A stretch of DNA of 60,000 bases. Source: Strigamia acuminata. Taxonomy: Eukaryota; Arthropoda; Chilopoda; Geophilomorpha; Linotaeniidae. The notes under the pieces are model-generated. The model was not told the DNA's origin. It searched no databases and worked only from the letters and a program-made list of their open reading frames with translations. Made by a program: the position numbers and the translations under genes. Every line of letters starts with the position of its first letter. Within the stretch, counting starts at the first letter, position 1. Of the stretch, positions 1 through 12,800 are shown in pieces. The stretch covers positions 7,467,605 through 7,527,604 of the forward strand of contig OX442321.1 of assembly GCA_949358305.1 (NCBI GenBank). Reading direction: 5' to 3'.

Positions 1-1883
1 CTCTTCTGCAGAATGTCCTCGTGCTCTTTCAGCTGGTGACAAACCACATTTTCGACGTGCTGGGTTAACCCTTTTCTCAATTTACAAAACTCTTTCTTCT
101 GTCCCTTGAGCATTTCGCAATTCTCTTCCCTCGGAAGCAACGGACACGGCGTTGGAGCGGGCGGTGACGGCGGGGGCGATTTACACGCGTCGTGCAGTTC
201 CTTCTGCAAATTATTGACGCAGTATTCCGCAAAGGTGGTCCTGTCGTTGATGTCACGCATTTCTTTCATGAATAAATCGCGAATCGACTCGATTTCTTTC
301 TTCTGCGATTCCAACTCTTGGACTTTCCACACGTGCATGTCGTCCTGATCCTGAATGAAATAAATAATAATAAAATTTTTTTTTATAAATAAAATCAATT
401 TTTGAGTGGATTTTGTACTGGTTTTTTCTTGTGTTCGTCCTGCAGTTGGCATTGAGTTAAGTGGAGTTGGGTTTTGAGGTCGGAAACTTCTTTTTCTAAT
501 TTTTCAACGACCGTTGCGACTTGATTCTGCGTTTCGGGTTGACATGAATCCAAGTGACGACGCTTCATGTGCATTTGGAGATAATCCGGCGTGAGAAAGA
601 CCTTCGGACAAAACGGGCACTGAATATGAAATATTACAAATTTTAAATATTAAAATATTAATTTTTTTTTAATATTTTTTTTTAAATGGTAATTTTTATT
701 ACAGCGTGACATTCAGCAGGCATTCGTTGCGGAGTCGAATTTTTTGACAAGGAAAGTAATTTCTTGTACTTCTTTACATCGTCCTTCAAGGCTTTAATTA
801 ATTCTTCCGTCGCGCATTTGTGTTTCTTTTCGCATTCTTGTTGCTAAATTTTTTTTTTTAAAATAACTATTTAATTTTTAAACAAAACTTTAAAAAATAT
901 TCTTACGGTGGTCAAAAATCTGCATTTTTCTTCCAGTGCCACAACAGTGTGAGATAAATAATCTTGGGAATGCTGCAAAATAAACAAAAATCGTCAATTT
1001 TTACTCAATTTTTCGAAAAATTCAACAAAAATCGTTAATTTTTACTCAATTTTTTGAAAATTCAACAAAAATCGTTAATTTTTACTCAATTTTTCGAAAA
1101 TTCAACAAAAATCGTCAATTTTTACTCAATTTTTCGAAAATTCAACAAAAATCGTCAATTTTTATTCCATTTTTCAAAGAATTCAACAAAAATCGTCAAT
1201 TTTTACTCCATTTTTCAAAGAATTCAACAAAAATCGTCAATTTTTACTCAATTTTTCGAAAATTCAACAAAAATCGTTAATTTTTACTCAATTTTTCGAA
1301 AATTCAACAAAAATCGTTAATTTTTACTCAATTTTTCGAAAATTCAACAAAAATCGTCAATTTTTATTCCATTTTTAAAAGAATTCAATAAAAATCGTCA
1401 ATTTTTACTCCATTTTTCAAAGAATTCAACAAAAATCGTCAATTTTTACTCCATTTTTCGAAAAATTCAACAAAAATCGTCAATTTTTACTCCATTTTTC
1501 GTAAAATTAATTTTTTTTTTTAAAAATTAAATATTACCAACAAATACTCAATGATCAGTTGAGCCAGGCGGAATAATTTAGTGTAATTTGGGTCACAACA
1601 TCTCGAGTCCAATTCACATTCGATATTACAGAAAGCAACATTAGCAATATTGTCTTGCAATGTGTCAAAATCCAACTCGCGGGAGATCCTCTCCAGATCG
1701 ATAGAAGCTGAAACGGTTCCAAAAAATGTTTAATTGATCTTTCTGATTTTTTTTAATAACTTCAATACCGATTTTCCTCCAATCAATTCGTTCATTTCGT
1801 TTGCGAAATGTCATAGGACCGTTACAATTGCCGTTACTGGCTAAGCCCATCAAATCAAATGTTGGGTTTGGACCCAACTGCAT
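1..1883 (-). CDS. DZIP1: DZIP1/iguana zinc-finger ciliary protein, 5' part
   Basis: DZIP1 (iguana in fish) is a basal-body/ciliary protein that supports ciliogenesis and Hedgehog signalling. Exons on the minus strand: 1769-1883, 1538-1707, 907-972, 703-843, 419-619 and 1-350, the last running off the left edge. Every junction is GT-AG and in phase. The N-terminus carries the family domain (WRKI..DIERISRELD followed by LAQLIIEYLL, then HSQDYL), and one C2H2 finger (CPFC...HMKRRH) lies near residue 170. Lys/Glu-rich coiled-coil sequence follows, with a proline-rich patch in the last exon. The first ATG of the exon (1883) gives MQLGPNPTF; no in-frame ATG lies just upstream. The gene is divergent from DNAJC3. 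The identity rests on the N-terminal domain plus the finger and is strong; the C-terminus is not visible. Confidence 0.9.
978..1505. repeat. 40-bp minisatellite in DZIP1 intron 2
   Basis: About 13 tandem copies of a 40-bp unit (core caaaaatcgtcaatttttac, variants ending tcaatttttcgaaaattcaa) fill the intron between DZIP1 exons 2 and 3. Short open frames across it are repeat artefacts. Confidence 0.9.
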
Positions 1884-2307
1884 CACCAAATTAAGTCATC
1901 CTGCGCAGAATTTTGTTCCTAAGACATAAAAAAAATATTTGCAAGCATTAACTCGCGATATTCTTTCTAAAATTCAAACCAGTAGTCACCCATCAATGTT
2001 TACAACAACTCACACTCTCCATTTTGAATTCCAAATGTAACCGAATAGCAACACCGCACTCACGATCTTAATAAACATTTTTGAACTAAATTCTTTTTAA
2101 AAAACATTATTTAAATATTAATAACAATTTTTTAAAATATTTTATACAAAATCTAGTAGAAATTAAAATAATAATTCACATCAACCAATAAAAAAACCCC
2201 ACGATCGCATATGAACTTGCAGCAGCCGACACAGGCTTAGTTAAGTGGGGATATCGACAAAAGATATGAAATTAACGTGAAAAGAAGCAAAGAAACACGA
2301 GAAAAAC
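1884..2307. promoter_or_regulatory. Divergent DZIP1/DNAJC3 promoter interval
   Basis: The two start codons face away from each other across 424 bp, so both core promoters and both 5' UTRs must fit here unless there are upstream non-coding exons. I see no clear TATA box. Inferred from gene layout only. Confidence 0.5.
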
Positions 2308-4870
2308 ATGTCGATGGGTTTTGTAGGAAATATGGACTATTATGTTTCATCATTGTGGATATTTTTCATAACATTTAAGCTTCATTTCGACGGTAGCCAG
2401 AAAAAGAAACACATTGTTTACTCATTTGACGAACACATTATCCAATTAACACGTTTAATCTCATTTTTCAGACGTCGATTCAATTTCAAATATAGAAGTA
2501 GATAAACATTTAGAATTAGGCAAAGTTCTGCTAACCAAGGGCCAATTTGCAGACGCATTAACACATTTTCACGCCGCAATAGGTCAGTATTTTGAAACAG
2601 AAAATCGGGTCAAAATGTCAAAAAAATATTTTAAAAACTAATCAATTCCTTTTCCGATCTTACAGAGGCAGATCCAACAAATTACATAAGTTATTACAGA
2701 AGGGCAACCGCGTATCTAGCGCTCGCAAAATCTAAGTCAGCTTTACCCGATTTAAATAAAGTCGTGGAACTTAAACCCGATTTTTTATCGGTAAAAATTA
2801 ATTTAAAAAAAAAAATTGTAAAAAAAATGTAAAATACGATGTTGTTTTTCAGGCGAGGATACAAAGAGGATTGGTGTACGTGAAACAAGGAAAACTAGAT
2901 GAAGCACACATCGATTTCGAGCAAGTTGTGCGTAAATCGATGCACGAAACGTTTAATTTCATAATTTCAATGTTGATTTTGTGTCGATATTTGTTAGTTA
3001 CGACGTGATCCGGCCAATCCAGACGCTCTGCATTACTACAACTTGATCGGACCGCTGAAACGTGACATAGAGGTCGCCTATTTGCTCATGGACGATCGTG
3101 ATTACTACCGCGCGATTGAAGTGCTCTCAAAAACGTTAGAAATGTGTCCGTGGGATGCGAAACTACACGAAATGCGTGCCGATTGCTTCATAGAAATCGG
3201 GGATATCGCGAAAGCTATTCACGACATCAAACCGACGACGAAGCTACGAAACGACAACACCGATGCGTTTTTAAAGCTCAGCAAACTCCACTACCAACTC
3301 GGGGAGTCGGAAGATGCGCTACAGTAACGATTCCCATAATAATTGACATAATAACACAATTTTTATTATGTTTTATATTTTTTATTTGCAGGGAAGTGCG
3401 TGAATGCCTTAAACTTGATCCCGACCACAAAGAATGTTTCGATTTTTATAAAAAAGTGAAGAAAATTGTGGGACAGATAAAATCCATCTACGAATTCATG
3501 AACGAGAAAGAATACGAAAAATGTTTGGACAAAGTGCAGCAAATGTTGAAAACCGAAAAAGAATTGCCCGCCTACGTGATTAAAGCCAAGTCATTTCAAT
3601 GCCAGTGCCATCTCAGAGTAAGTTGGTTGACCCTGCAAACGAATTTCATTGATTTCGCCGTTTCTTTTCAGGCAAATCAAATCAGCGAAGCCATTAATGT
3701 GTGCACCGAAACCTTAGCTATGGAAGAAAGTGCGCCCGTGCTTTGCGACAGAGCCGATGCGTATATTGCGAATGATCAATTTGCAGAAGGTACAACGTGA
3801 TTTTCCACTCTAATCCGCCTTTTTTCATCAAATTTGCATAAAAAATGTCAAGTTTTGGCCCTGAAATGAATTTTTGTGCACAAAATCTTCGTATAAAAAT
3901 ATTTTTTTGCATAAAAAATTGCACTTTTGCCCACCAAATGTCTATTTTTGGCCCTAAAATTAATTTTTATGCACAAAATCTTTGTGTAAAAATATATTTT
4001 TGCATAAAAAATTGCACTTTTACCCACCAAATGTCTACTTGATGCCCTAAAATGAATTTTTATGCACAAAATCTTTGTATAAAAATATTTTTTTGCATAA
4101 AAAAATTGCACTTTTGGCCCTAAAATGAATTTTTATGCACAAAATCTTCGTATAAAAATATATGTTTGCATAAAAAATTGCATTTTTACCCACCAAATGT
4201 GTATTTTTAGCCCTAAAATGAATTTTTATGCACAAAATGGGCATATTTTGTGCGTAACAATTTATTTTTGCATTATTTAATCGTAGTTTCAGGGTGTGAA
4301 TGCGTTTTTTGCACTCAGCTAAGCGATTTCCCAAGACGGCGTTGATTTAAATATTGATCGGTTTATCTTTTATCTTCTCTTTTTAGCCATAAGGGATTTC
4401 GAAAGAGCTGAGAATATCGATCCTGAACTGAGTAGGGCCCGCGAAGGGAAGCACAAAGCTGAGAAATCATTGAAACAATCGAAAAAGAGAGATTATTATA
4501 AAATTCTGGGTGTAAAGAGGACAGACAGCAAAAAGACGATATTAAAAGCGTACAGGAAATTGGCGCAAAAGTGGCATCCAGATAACTTCCAAGATGCGGC
4601 GGAGAAGAAAGCGGCGGAAAACAAATTCATTGATATTGCATCCGCTAAAGAAGTCTTGACGGACCCGGGTACGAATTAAATAAAATAAAATAATTTTTTT
4701 TATTATTTTTATTTTTATTTTTAGAAAAGCGAGAGAAGTTTGACAATGGCGAAGACCCATTGGACCCCGAGTCGCAATCGGGTCAAGGTTTCAACCCGTT
4801 CGGTCAAGGTTTTCATCCATTCGGGGGCAACGGTGGCGGCGGAGGATTTCAATTCAAATTCCACTTTTAA
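2308..4870 (+). CDS. DNAJC3: DNAJC3 / P58IPK, ER TPR co-chaperone
   Basis: ER-lumenal co-chaperone of BiP. Family knowledge: the TPRs bind misfolded clients, the J domain stimulates Hsp70 ATPase, and the protein takes part in the unfolded-protein response and PERK/PKR inhibition. Exons: 2308-2392, 2472-2582, 2666-2790, 2853-2927, 2998-3323, 3392-3617, 3672-3789, 4387-4668, 4725-4870. All are GT-AG and the phases close to 1,494 nt, or 497 aa (human about 504). A hydrophobic N-terminal segment (LWIFFITF) fits a signal peptide. TPR-rich sequence follows (LELGKVLLTKGQFADAL; LKLDPDHKECF), then the J domain (RDYYKILGVKR, catalytic HPD in WHPDNF) and a Gly/Phe-rich tail ending FQFKFHF. An AATAAA at 4889-4894 is a likely poly(A) signal. 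The exon 4 donor is weak (GTGCGT) and was chosen because it restores the conserved DFEQVLRRDP frame. Confidence 0.95.
3838..4250. repeat. Long-unit tandem repeat in DNAJC3 intron 7
   Basis: Roughly four copies of a unit of about 100-130 bp built from gccctaaaatgaatttttat, gcacaaaatcttngtataaa and ttgcataaaaaattgcac. The unit lies wholly within the 597-bp intron before the J-domain exon. Confidence 0.85.
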
Positions 4871-6863
4871 TCTCATGAATTAATTAAAAATAAAACCGAG
4901 AGCCCAAACTAATTTGTGTAATTTATTGGCATTTGTTTTTATTCTCTTTTCTTGTTCAGAAAAGAAGAAAAAATTGTAAAATATTTTACAAAAAAATTTT
5001 TGCAATAAAAATCGACATTTTATGTACAGAGAAAAAAGAAAAGAAAAGATAAACGAAAAACTATTTAATATTTACACTCATCAATGAAAAATAAACAGAA
5101 AACGAGGAATGTTTGAATTTATACATAGAAAAATGTGCATAAGAGATGTGATTGTCTAAAATACAGTCTATAGTCTATACAAAAATATTGCTAAGTGGGA
5201 CTATTTTGAGGCGAATAAATAAGATGAATACAATAAATAAAACAATGAGTTTAAGGCTTCATTCACATGAAAAAGGTATAGCTAAATCTAACACATTTTT
5301 GCATTGTTTCATAAATCAAATTTGATAGAAAACAATGAGCACTTTAAACCACAAACAAATTATATTTTATATATGTCGACATTTAACATTAATAATAATA
5401 AATAATGGAATGAATACCTACATCTAATATCAAACTTAGTTACTAGTATCGTACCAAACTCAACCGCGATCTGTGCTCGCTGGTTCACGGTACGGCTAGA
5501 ACGCGTAACAATATAATGAAGAATCTACGCTACAGATTAATAATATCAAATTTTCGATAAATACAATAAGAGAACGTTGATTTCTTCAGCTATTAAAGAC
5601 GGGCGAGATAGTATACAGCGGTAGTTTTTAGAAAAAAAAATTTCACGTATAAAAAAAATGTTTCGTTAGGTATACTCAAAATAGTACCGTAATTCCACCG
5701 GGTTTTTGTACAAGAAAAGTTTTAGTACGTACATATATATATATATTTCTTCTTTTTTTTAATCATGTAGGATTTGAAATTGATACTATTGCAATATCGG
5801 TAACGTTAAATGTGCATTTGTTGCAACATTAATTAATTACTTAATGATGATAAAAAGATTTATTATGTATTATTTTGTTAAAATAAAAATGCAATGAGAA
5901 TCTTGCACGTGTTTAATACCAGTCACATCTCCTTATTTATTATATCTTTTAAATTAGAATTCCTTCTGAGCAGTTTAATGTTTCCTAATTAAACAAAATT
6001 TACGTATTTTCATTTTCTATCACAATTGTGTTATCGATTCCGTTCATCTTTTGGCTCGTAACTGGTTAAGCCTATTTCTCGATTTTGGTGCAGTTTGTTC
6101 GCTCGATGACTACAAAATACGAAAAAAATCTCCGCGGAGATCAGAAAATACTAAATAATACGCATTGACGAGTGTTATTACGACGTAGGAGATGTGACAT
6201 AAAACAGCTAGATAGTCGTTATTACAAATATATGCAAGATTTTGATCATTTTTGGATCCTTTCCAGATTCCACTTCATTTTGCATGACAAAACTGTTTTT
6301 ACCTGAGTCAAAATATCACGCTTTGCCACGAATGTACTTATATTTCAATTTGTTTTGTGCTTTTTATGGCCTTAAATTAGACGGGTGCTCGATCCGAACC
6401 CACGATAATTATTAGCAATACGTGGCCATCTTTAAATTGCATATTGCCTTATTTTAAAACTCAATTATTCTGAGCACAACAATTTTGGCACATAGTGAGA
6501 AATATTTTTTTTTCTTTTTTCCCCCAAATAATTTAAACTTGCACACGAAATTTGGTACAAACATCTAGAACCCACAAAAAAATTATTATTTTATACAATT
6601 AATATCTCAACAACAGTCAAAATCTGTTTTGAAAATGAAAAACAAGAAACACACAAACGAGTTGAAAATTCGCATATTCCGAACTTCAAATATCAAAAAT
6701 TGGAATTAATTCATCATTTTGAGCAAATTCGTCTCGAAAAAATACTGCAATTTCTTCTTATCTGTTCTTTTTGTTTTGTTTTGTTTTGTGCATTTGTTAA
6801 TAACATTTCACAATTTCAAATTTTAAATTTACAAAATATCCAAAATCAACAACTGATCCGTTT
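4871..6863. other. Convergent 3' UTR region of DNAJC3 (+) and DGK (-)
   Basis: No coding exon was found. The DGK stop (6864-6866) and the DNAJC3 stop (4868-4870) face each other across 2.0 kb of AT-rich DNA. DNAJC3 has AATAAA at 4889-4894. The most distal minus-strand AATAAA (plus-strand tttatt, 4922-4927) would give DGK a 3' UTR of about 1.9 kb that nearly reaches the DNAJC3 end. Which DGK poly(A) site is used cannot be told. Confidence 0.5.
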
Positions 6864-9800
6864 TCATACCCGATCCCAGGAACTTTTACTCGCCGCAATT
6901 AACTCTTTGATTCCCTGCTGCATTCTTTTGATATGCCCAACTTTAGTTATATTAAGATCCTAAAAAAAAAAAAATAATTTAATAAAAAAACTCGCCGACA
7001 TCTAATCCATTTTTTAAACCTTAAAATCTCTTCTTTCCAAATGTATAAGTTCAGGACCCCGAATATCATGTCGAGTGAAATTCTCTTTATATTCTCCTAA
7101 TTGCAACGTATCCAACCATTGACACACTTCTTCACTGCCCCACAGCTGAATCGGCACCTCAACTAAACAAAAAATAAACAAAATAAGTAAAAATTTAATA
7201 AAAAAAAAAAAAATAAACAATTTTCTTACGTCCTAAAGCAGACGGGGAATTGACTTTGGTTTCTTTCGACTGCTTTTTAAACTTCAACTTAAACAGTCCT
7301 TTAGTGAGCCACCTTTTCTCCAGATTCACTTCTTCGTCAATCTGATGGAAGTGAACAAACCCACCCACATCATTGCATTTACGTAATTCCGTTTCAACGA
7401 CCCCTAACGACGAATTGAGCCTTTCCTCCACCTCCGGCTGCAACGACTAAAAAAACAAAAAAAAATTAAAAAAAAACCTAAAAAACCATCCCAATTAATC
7501 ATTAACAACTTACGCTAACCATTTTGGGTCCTTTAATCCTCAAGAAAGTCACCGTTTCGTGATGCAGCGCTTTAACCGTACAAACCACATCCGTTATTAA
7601 ACTTCGCAAATTCGGCTAAACCAAAAACAAATCACCTTAATTAATTAAACCAAAAAAACCAAATTTTTCTCACCACTTCGGCGAGTTTTCCACCCGTGTA
7701 CACCTTATCCAAACAACTAAAAACCTGCGCCGCCAACTGATACAGCTCGTTCTCGACCATCGGATGATCGATGGACGCGATTTTCACACTAAAACCAACC
7801 AAAAACCCATTAAAAACCCTCAAAACTCGCATCAAAACCGTCCAAACCTCCTCACAAAACTCGTAGCTGCCTCCAAAAACGGCAAAATCAAACCGATCTC
7901 GTCATCCCCCAGCAAAGGGCTTTGAGTCACGCACGCCTTAAACGAACCGCTCAAATATCTTTGCTTTTCCTGCCAGATTTTAAGCGACGACTCCAAATGC
8001 TAAACAAAAAAACAAACAAAAACCATCAAAATCCAATTCAAAAATCTAAATAACTCGCGTACCCTATTTCTATACAACATCTGCACTCGATTTTTATGCA
8101 TAATGTGAATCATGCCGGGTGGCTGCAACCAAGCTTCTCCGTCCACTTGTACGGGCACTCCCTCGTCCCCTAGGATCGTAATGGTTACAGTTTGGCACTG
8201 CGCGATTCGGTGATGCTGCAAATTGATTATTCTTGAAGCTGCCATTTGCACGGAGCCGAAAACGGCGACAACTTCGAGTATTTTGTCGTTGAACGAGGGC
8301 GCGAAGAAAATGTCGTCTTCTTTAGTCCCGCCCCAGAAATTAGCACCGCCAGCAAAACTGTGGAGACGAAACGAGAGAAAAATAATAAAAAAATCGATAA
8401 ACTCGTTGGGAAAACTCATTACTTTCACCTCGGAATATTCAACACAACTATTCCTTGCAAACTCGGGAGTGGGATCCGCTGGCCGTCGCATTCGACTTGG
8501 ACTCGCTGTTCCAGGTTTTTGTACGTTTGTTGCAGCAGTTCTTTGCCGCCGAGCACTCCGTACCACATCATGTTTTTCGTCCGACTGCGGCACTTTTCCG
8601 GATGCTCTTCCCGCTTCTGGTGGAAATCCAAAGTGATCTTCGCGTCCAATCCGATCCCGAAGTAATTGTTAAGTACGCATTTTTCCTCGAAACCATCACT
8701 AATTGATTGGAATCAATCGATTAATACGACGAATGTATTCAATTGTGTTTTATCTTACAGGCAGAAATCTCCGGAATCCATCAACGGAGACGCAGCTGCG
8801 CACAACGCGTCTGCGTTTGCCAATAAAACCTTGCTGATAATACCACCAGAAATGTCTATTTCAGAAAAAAATCGAAAAAACAATTAATAAATTAACGAAA
8901 AACAGGCAAAAATGTAAAGAAATTAACAAAAAAACGGGCAAAAATGTAAAGAAATTAACAAAAAACGGGCAAAAATGTAAAGAAATTAACGAAAAACAGG
9001 CAAAAATGTAAAGAAATTAACGAAAAACGGGCAAAAATGTAAAGAAATTAACGAAAAACAACCAAAAAGTCAAGAAATTAACGAAAATCAGACAAAAACA
9101 TCAAGAAATTAACGAAAAACAGCCAAAAATGTAAAGAAATTAACGAAAAACAGGCAAAAATGTAAAGAAATTAACGAAAAACGGGCAAAAATGTAAAGAA
9201 ATTAACGAAAAACAACCAAAAAGTCAAGAAATTAACGAAAATCAGACAAAAACATCAAGAAATTAACGAAAAACAGCCAAAAATGTCAAGAAATTAACGA
9301 AAAACAGGCAAAAATGTAAAGAAATTAACGAAAAACGGGCAAAAATGTAAAGAAATTAACGAAAAACAACCAAAAAGTCAAGAAATTAACGAAAATCAGA
9401 CAAAAACATCAAGAAATTAACGAAAAACAGCCAAAAATGTCAAGAAATTAACCAAAAACAGGCAAAAATATCAAAAAATTAACGAAAAACAGACTAAAAT
9501 ATCAAAAAATACAATAAAAACCGGGAAAAACTATAAATAAATTAACCAAAATGAGGCAAAAATATAAATAAATTAATCAAAAACTGGAAAAAACAATTTT
9601 TAATATTAAAATAATAATCTTACTCGGCCACATCGGTAAAGACACTAAAGGATTAATAATAGGCAGTTCTCGTTTCGTCTGTACAGTCTCCGGACTTTTA
9701 CTCTTCTCCCTCGGGTATGAAACGGGACAAGGTACAGCCAATGCGCTGATCCTCCCAGCAACAGCGGCCGCATGTTTCAACGTACTGCCACTACTGATTC

Positions 9801-12800
9801 GACGTGAGGCTGTCGGTGATTTTGATATGTCTAAAAACCCCAAAAAAAAAAAAAAATCAAAATCAAAACCAAAACCAAAAAAATTAATTTTCAAATTCCC
9901 AAATCCCACCTTTCTTTGCACTAGATGAGAAGAACCCGAGCGGACCTTCGTCGCTCCTTACCGAGAGCACCGGCGAGGGCGTCGACACCCCTCTATCCAT
10001 CTCCGCAGAAGGTACACGAAGCATGCACCCCAAAACGTCCCTAGTCGACCGCGACGGCGATTTATCCGAGCAAACCGAGCACGACGCCGAGTACGGAGTT
10101 GGCGACTGCGCCGACGGTGGCGGAGACGGCGACGGAGGAATTGGCGACACGCACGGCGAGTTTTCCCCACTCACCGACTCGATCGTGGGCAAAACTTGAA
10201 GCGTCGACATCGGCAGTCGTTGCGGCACGTTCAGAAACCCGCACCCCGGCTTCATAAACGCCTCGTTCTCCGCGCTCGACCCGTCCGCAGGTGTGTACGT
10301 CACTATCGGCGCCGCCGGATCGGCTTTATCGCTCCCGCTCGACCTCCGTCTCGTTTGCGCGTTCTGTTCGTCCACGGCCCGCTCCGTGTGCTCGATTATC
10401 TGCCGCACCGCCTTCTTCAAGCTGTTCGCTCGCGACATGAGCGCCTCCTTCTTCACGAACGCCTTCACGCCTTTCCTTCGCTTTTTGCCGGCAACTTCCT
10501 CATTCGCCGCGTCTTTCTCGGCTTTGTCGATCACCTCCTTCTCTTCCGCTTCCACTTCCGCTTCCGCTTCCTCTTCGTCCTCGCTCGGTTCTTCGACGGG
10601 AACCGTCTGCGACAACGCGACCGATTCCTCCTTCAAAGTGTTCAACAACAGTTCGAGTTTTTCGTTCAAGACGGCGCACTTGCGCGTGATGCTGTCGTCG
10701 TCGTCGTTGGCGGTGCCCTTGGAGTAGGCGGCGCCCACTTTGGTCGCGAAATCGCGCACGGTTTCGCATAAAACTTTGGCGGATGCGATTACTACCGAGT
10801 GTTGTTCGGAGTGCATCATTTTGGTCAAGTGGGCGACGACGGAGTCTTCGTAGGCGGCGATCGGGCCGAACTGATGAGAGAATTTGTTGTTCGGCAGCGA
10901 TCCCTCGAACGACATGATGCTCCATCGATCCAGCATCTTGGTGGTGGCTTTTTCGTACTTTTCGATCAGCTGCGGTAACTGCGTGTCGTCGTCGCACACT
11001 GATCCCCAGCCTAATACCCGCGCTAGGTCGTTGCCGGTGCCGAGTGGAAGCACGCCCAGCTGGCATTGCGTTTGCATGCGAAGTCTGTCCAACTCGGATA
11101 AAACCCAACCTACACTGCCGTCGCCACCGCAGATGAGTATTCGAAATGGATTAAATGCTTTGAAAAGACACAACCTTTAAAGAGAGAGAAATACGTTTTG
11201 AAATTTAGTTTTGGTCGGTAGAAATTTATTCAATGGCGAGACGAAGGCAAACTGTCTAAAAATGGTCATTTTTCATCTAAAATTGATGTTTTTTCACTAA
11301 ATTCAATCATTTTTCATCTAAATTTGATGTTTTTTCACTAAATTTAATCATTTTTCATCTAAAATTGATCTGTTTTCACTAAATTTAATCATTTTTCATC
11401 TAAAATTGATGTTTTTTCACTAAATTTAACCATTTTTCATCTAAAATTGATGTTTTTTCACTAAATTTAATCATTTTTCACTAAATTTAATAATTTTTCA
11501 TCTAAAATTGATGTTTTTTCACTAAATTTAATCATTTTTCACTAAATTTAATAATTTTTCATCTAAAATTGATGTTTTTTCACTAAATTTAATCATTTTT
11601 CATCTAAAATTGACCTGTTTTCACTAAATTTAATCATTTTTCATCTAAAATTGATGTTTTTTCACTAAATTTAATCATTTTTCATCTAAAATTGACCTGT
11701 TTTCACTAAATTCAATCATTTTTCATCTAAAATTGATCTTTTTTCACTAAATTTAATCATTTTTCACCTAAATTTAATCATTTTTCATCATAAAAAAATG
11801 CTATTTTCCATCTATAAAGATCCATTTAGTATATATTTTCACCCAAAAAGGCATTGTTTTATTCTTTTCATGTAAAAAAAATTATTTTTCCACATAAAAT
11901 TTGAATTCTGTCACTTTTGAAGTTCATTTTTGTACCGAAAACCATTCGTCCCGCCTATGAATTCGTCTCTTCACTCTTTCCGTACCCTAACTTTGGTCCA
12001 CCATTCATGAGATCAAAAACCTGAGCGGGATTGAGTAATTGCTTAAACCGTCGTAGAAACTTGACGCCTTGATTATCACCACTTTTTGAATTAACAAACA
12101 CTAACAACGGACTACAGCCAATAGGCCTCGTTGCCTCCCACGCATCGTCACTGCCGATGCTGTGCAATGCAGTGGGTGGCACGATGGAAACCCGACAAGG
12201 CCCCAAAGGACACTTTTCGGGATGTTGTAATTTGCATGACGTGTGCACCTAACAAAAAATTAATTAAAAATCAACTTCAAAAAAAAATAATTCAAAAAAA
12301 TTACCATCGCACGACACCAAAGACACCGCCAATCTTGAAGCCGTAAAACACTTCCGCACGTTCGATCACACACCACGCATTTCGCACTAACCGGTAAATT
12401 TCCTTCCATCCATTGATGGGGCATTGCAATATTCTAAAATCAAAAAAATCAATCAAAAAATCATCAAAAATCAAAAAAATCAATTAAAAATTAAAAAATC
12501 AATTAAAAGTTCAAAAAAAATCGATCAAAAGTTCAAAAAAATCAATTAAAAATTCAAAAATCACTCCAAAATTAATTATTCGATTAATTATTTTTAAATT
12601 TAATAATTTTACCCTTTCTTCATCTTCAATTATGTCTTTCCCCACAGAAGCTAAAGTTGTCCATTTGCAATTATTATTTGATTTCGCCGCGCAACGTTTG
12701 TGCGCTTTTAATTTGCATACTAATTGGAAAAAGTGAAAAATTAGAACGCCAATTTAAAATACGGGTCAATGAAGATTGACGATACCTTCACATGAAAGCC

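Noticed and set aside
1054-1320. 88-codon frame with repeated NSTKIVNFYSIF
   Set aside because: Translation of the intronic 40-bp minisatellite.
10196-11108. Antisense and alternate frames over DGK exon 9
   Set aside because: Composition artefacts of a GC-rich exon; the sense frame is continuous with the neighbouring exons.
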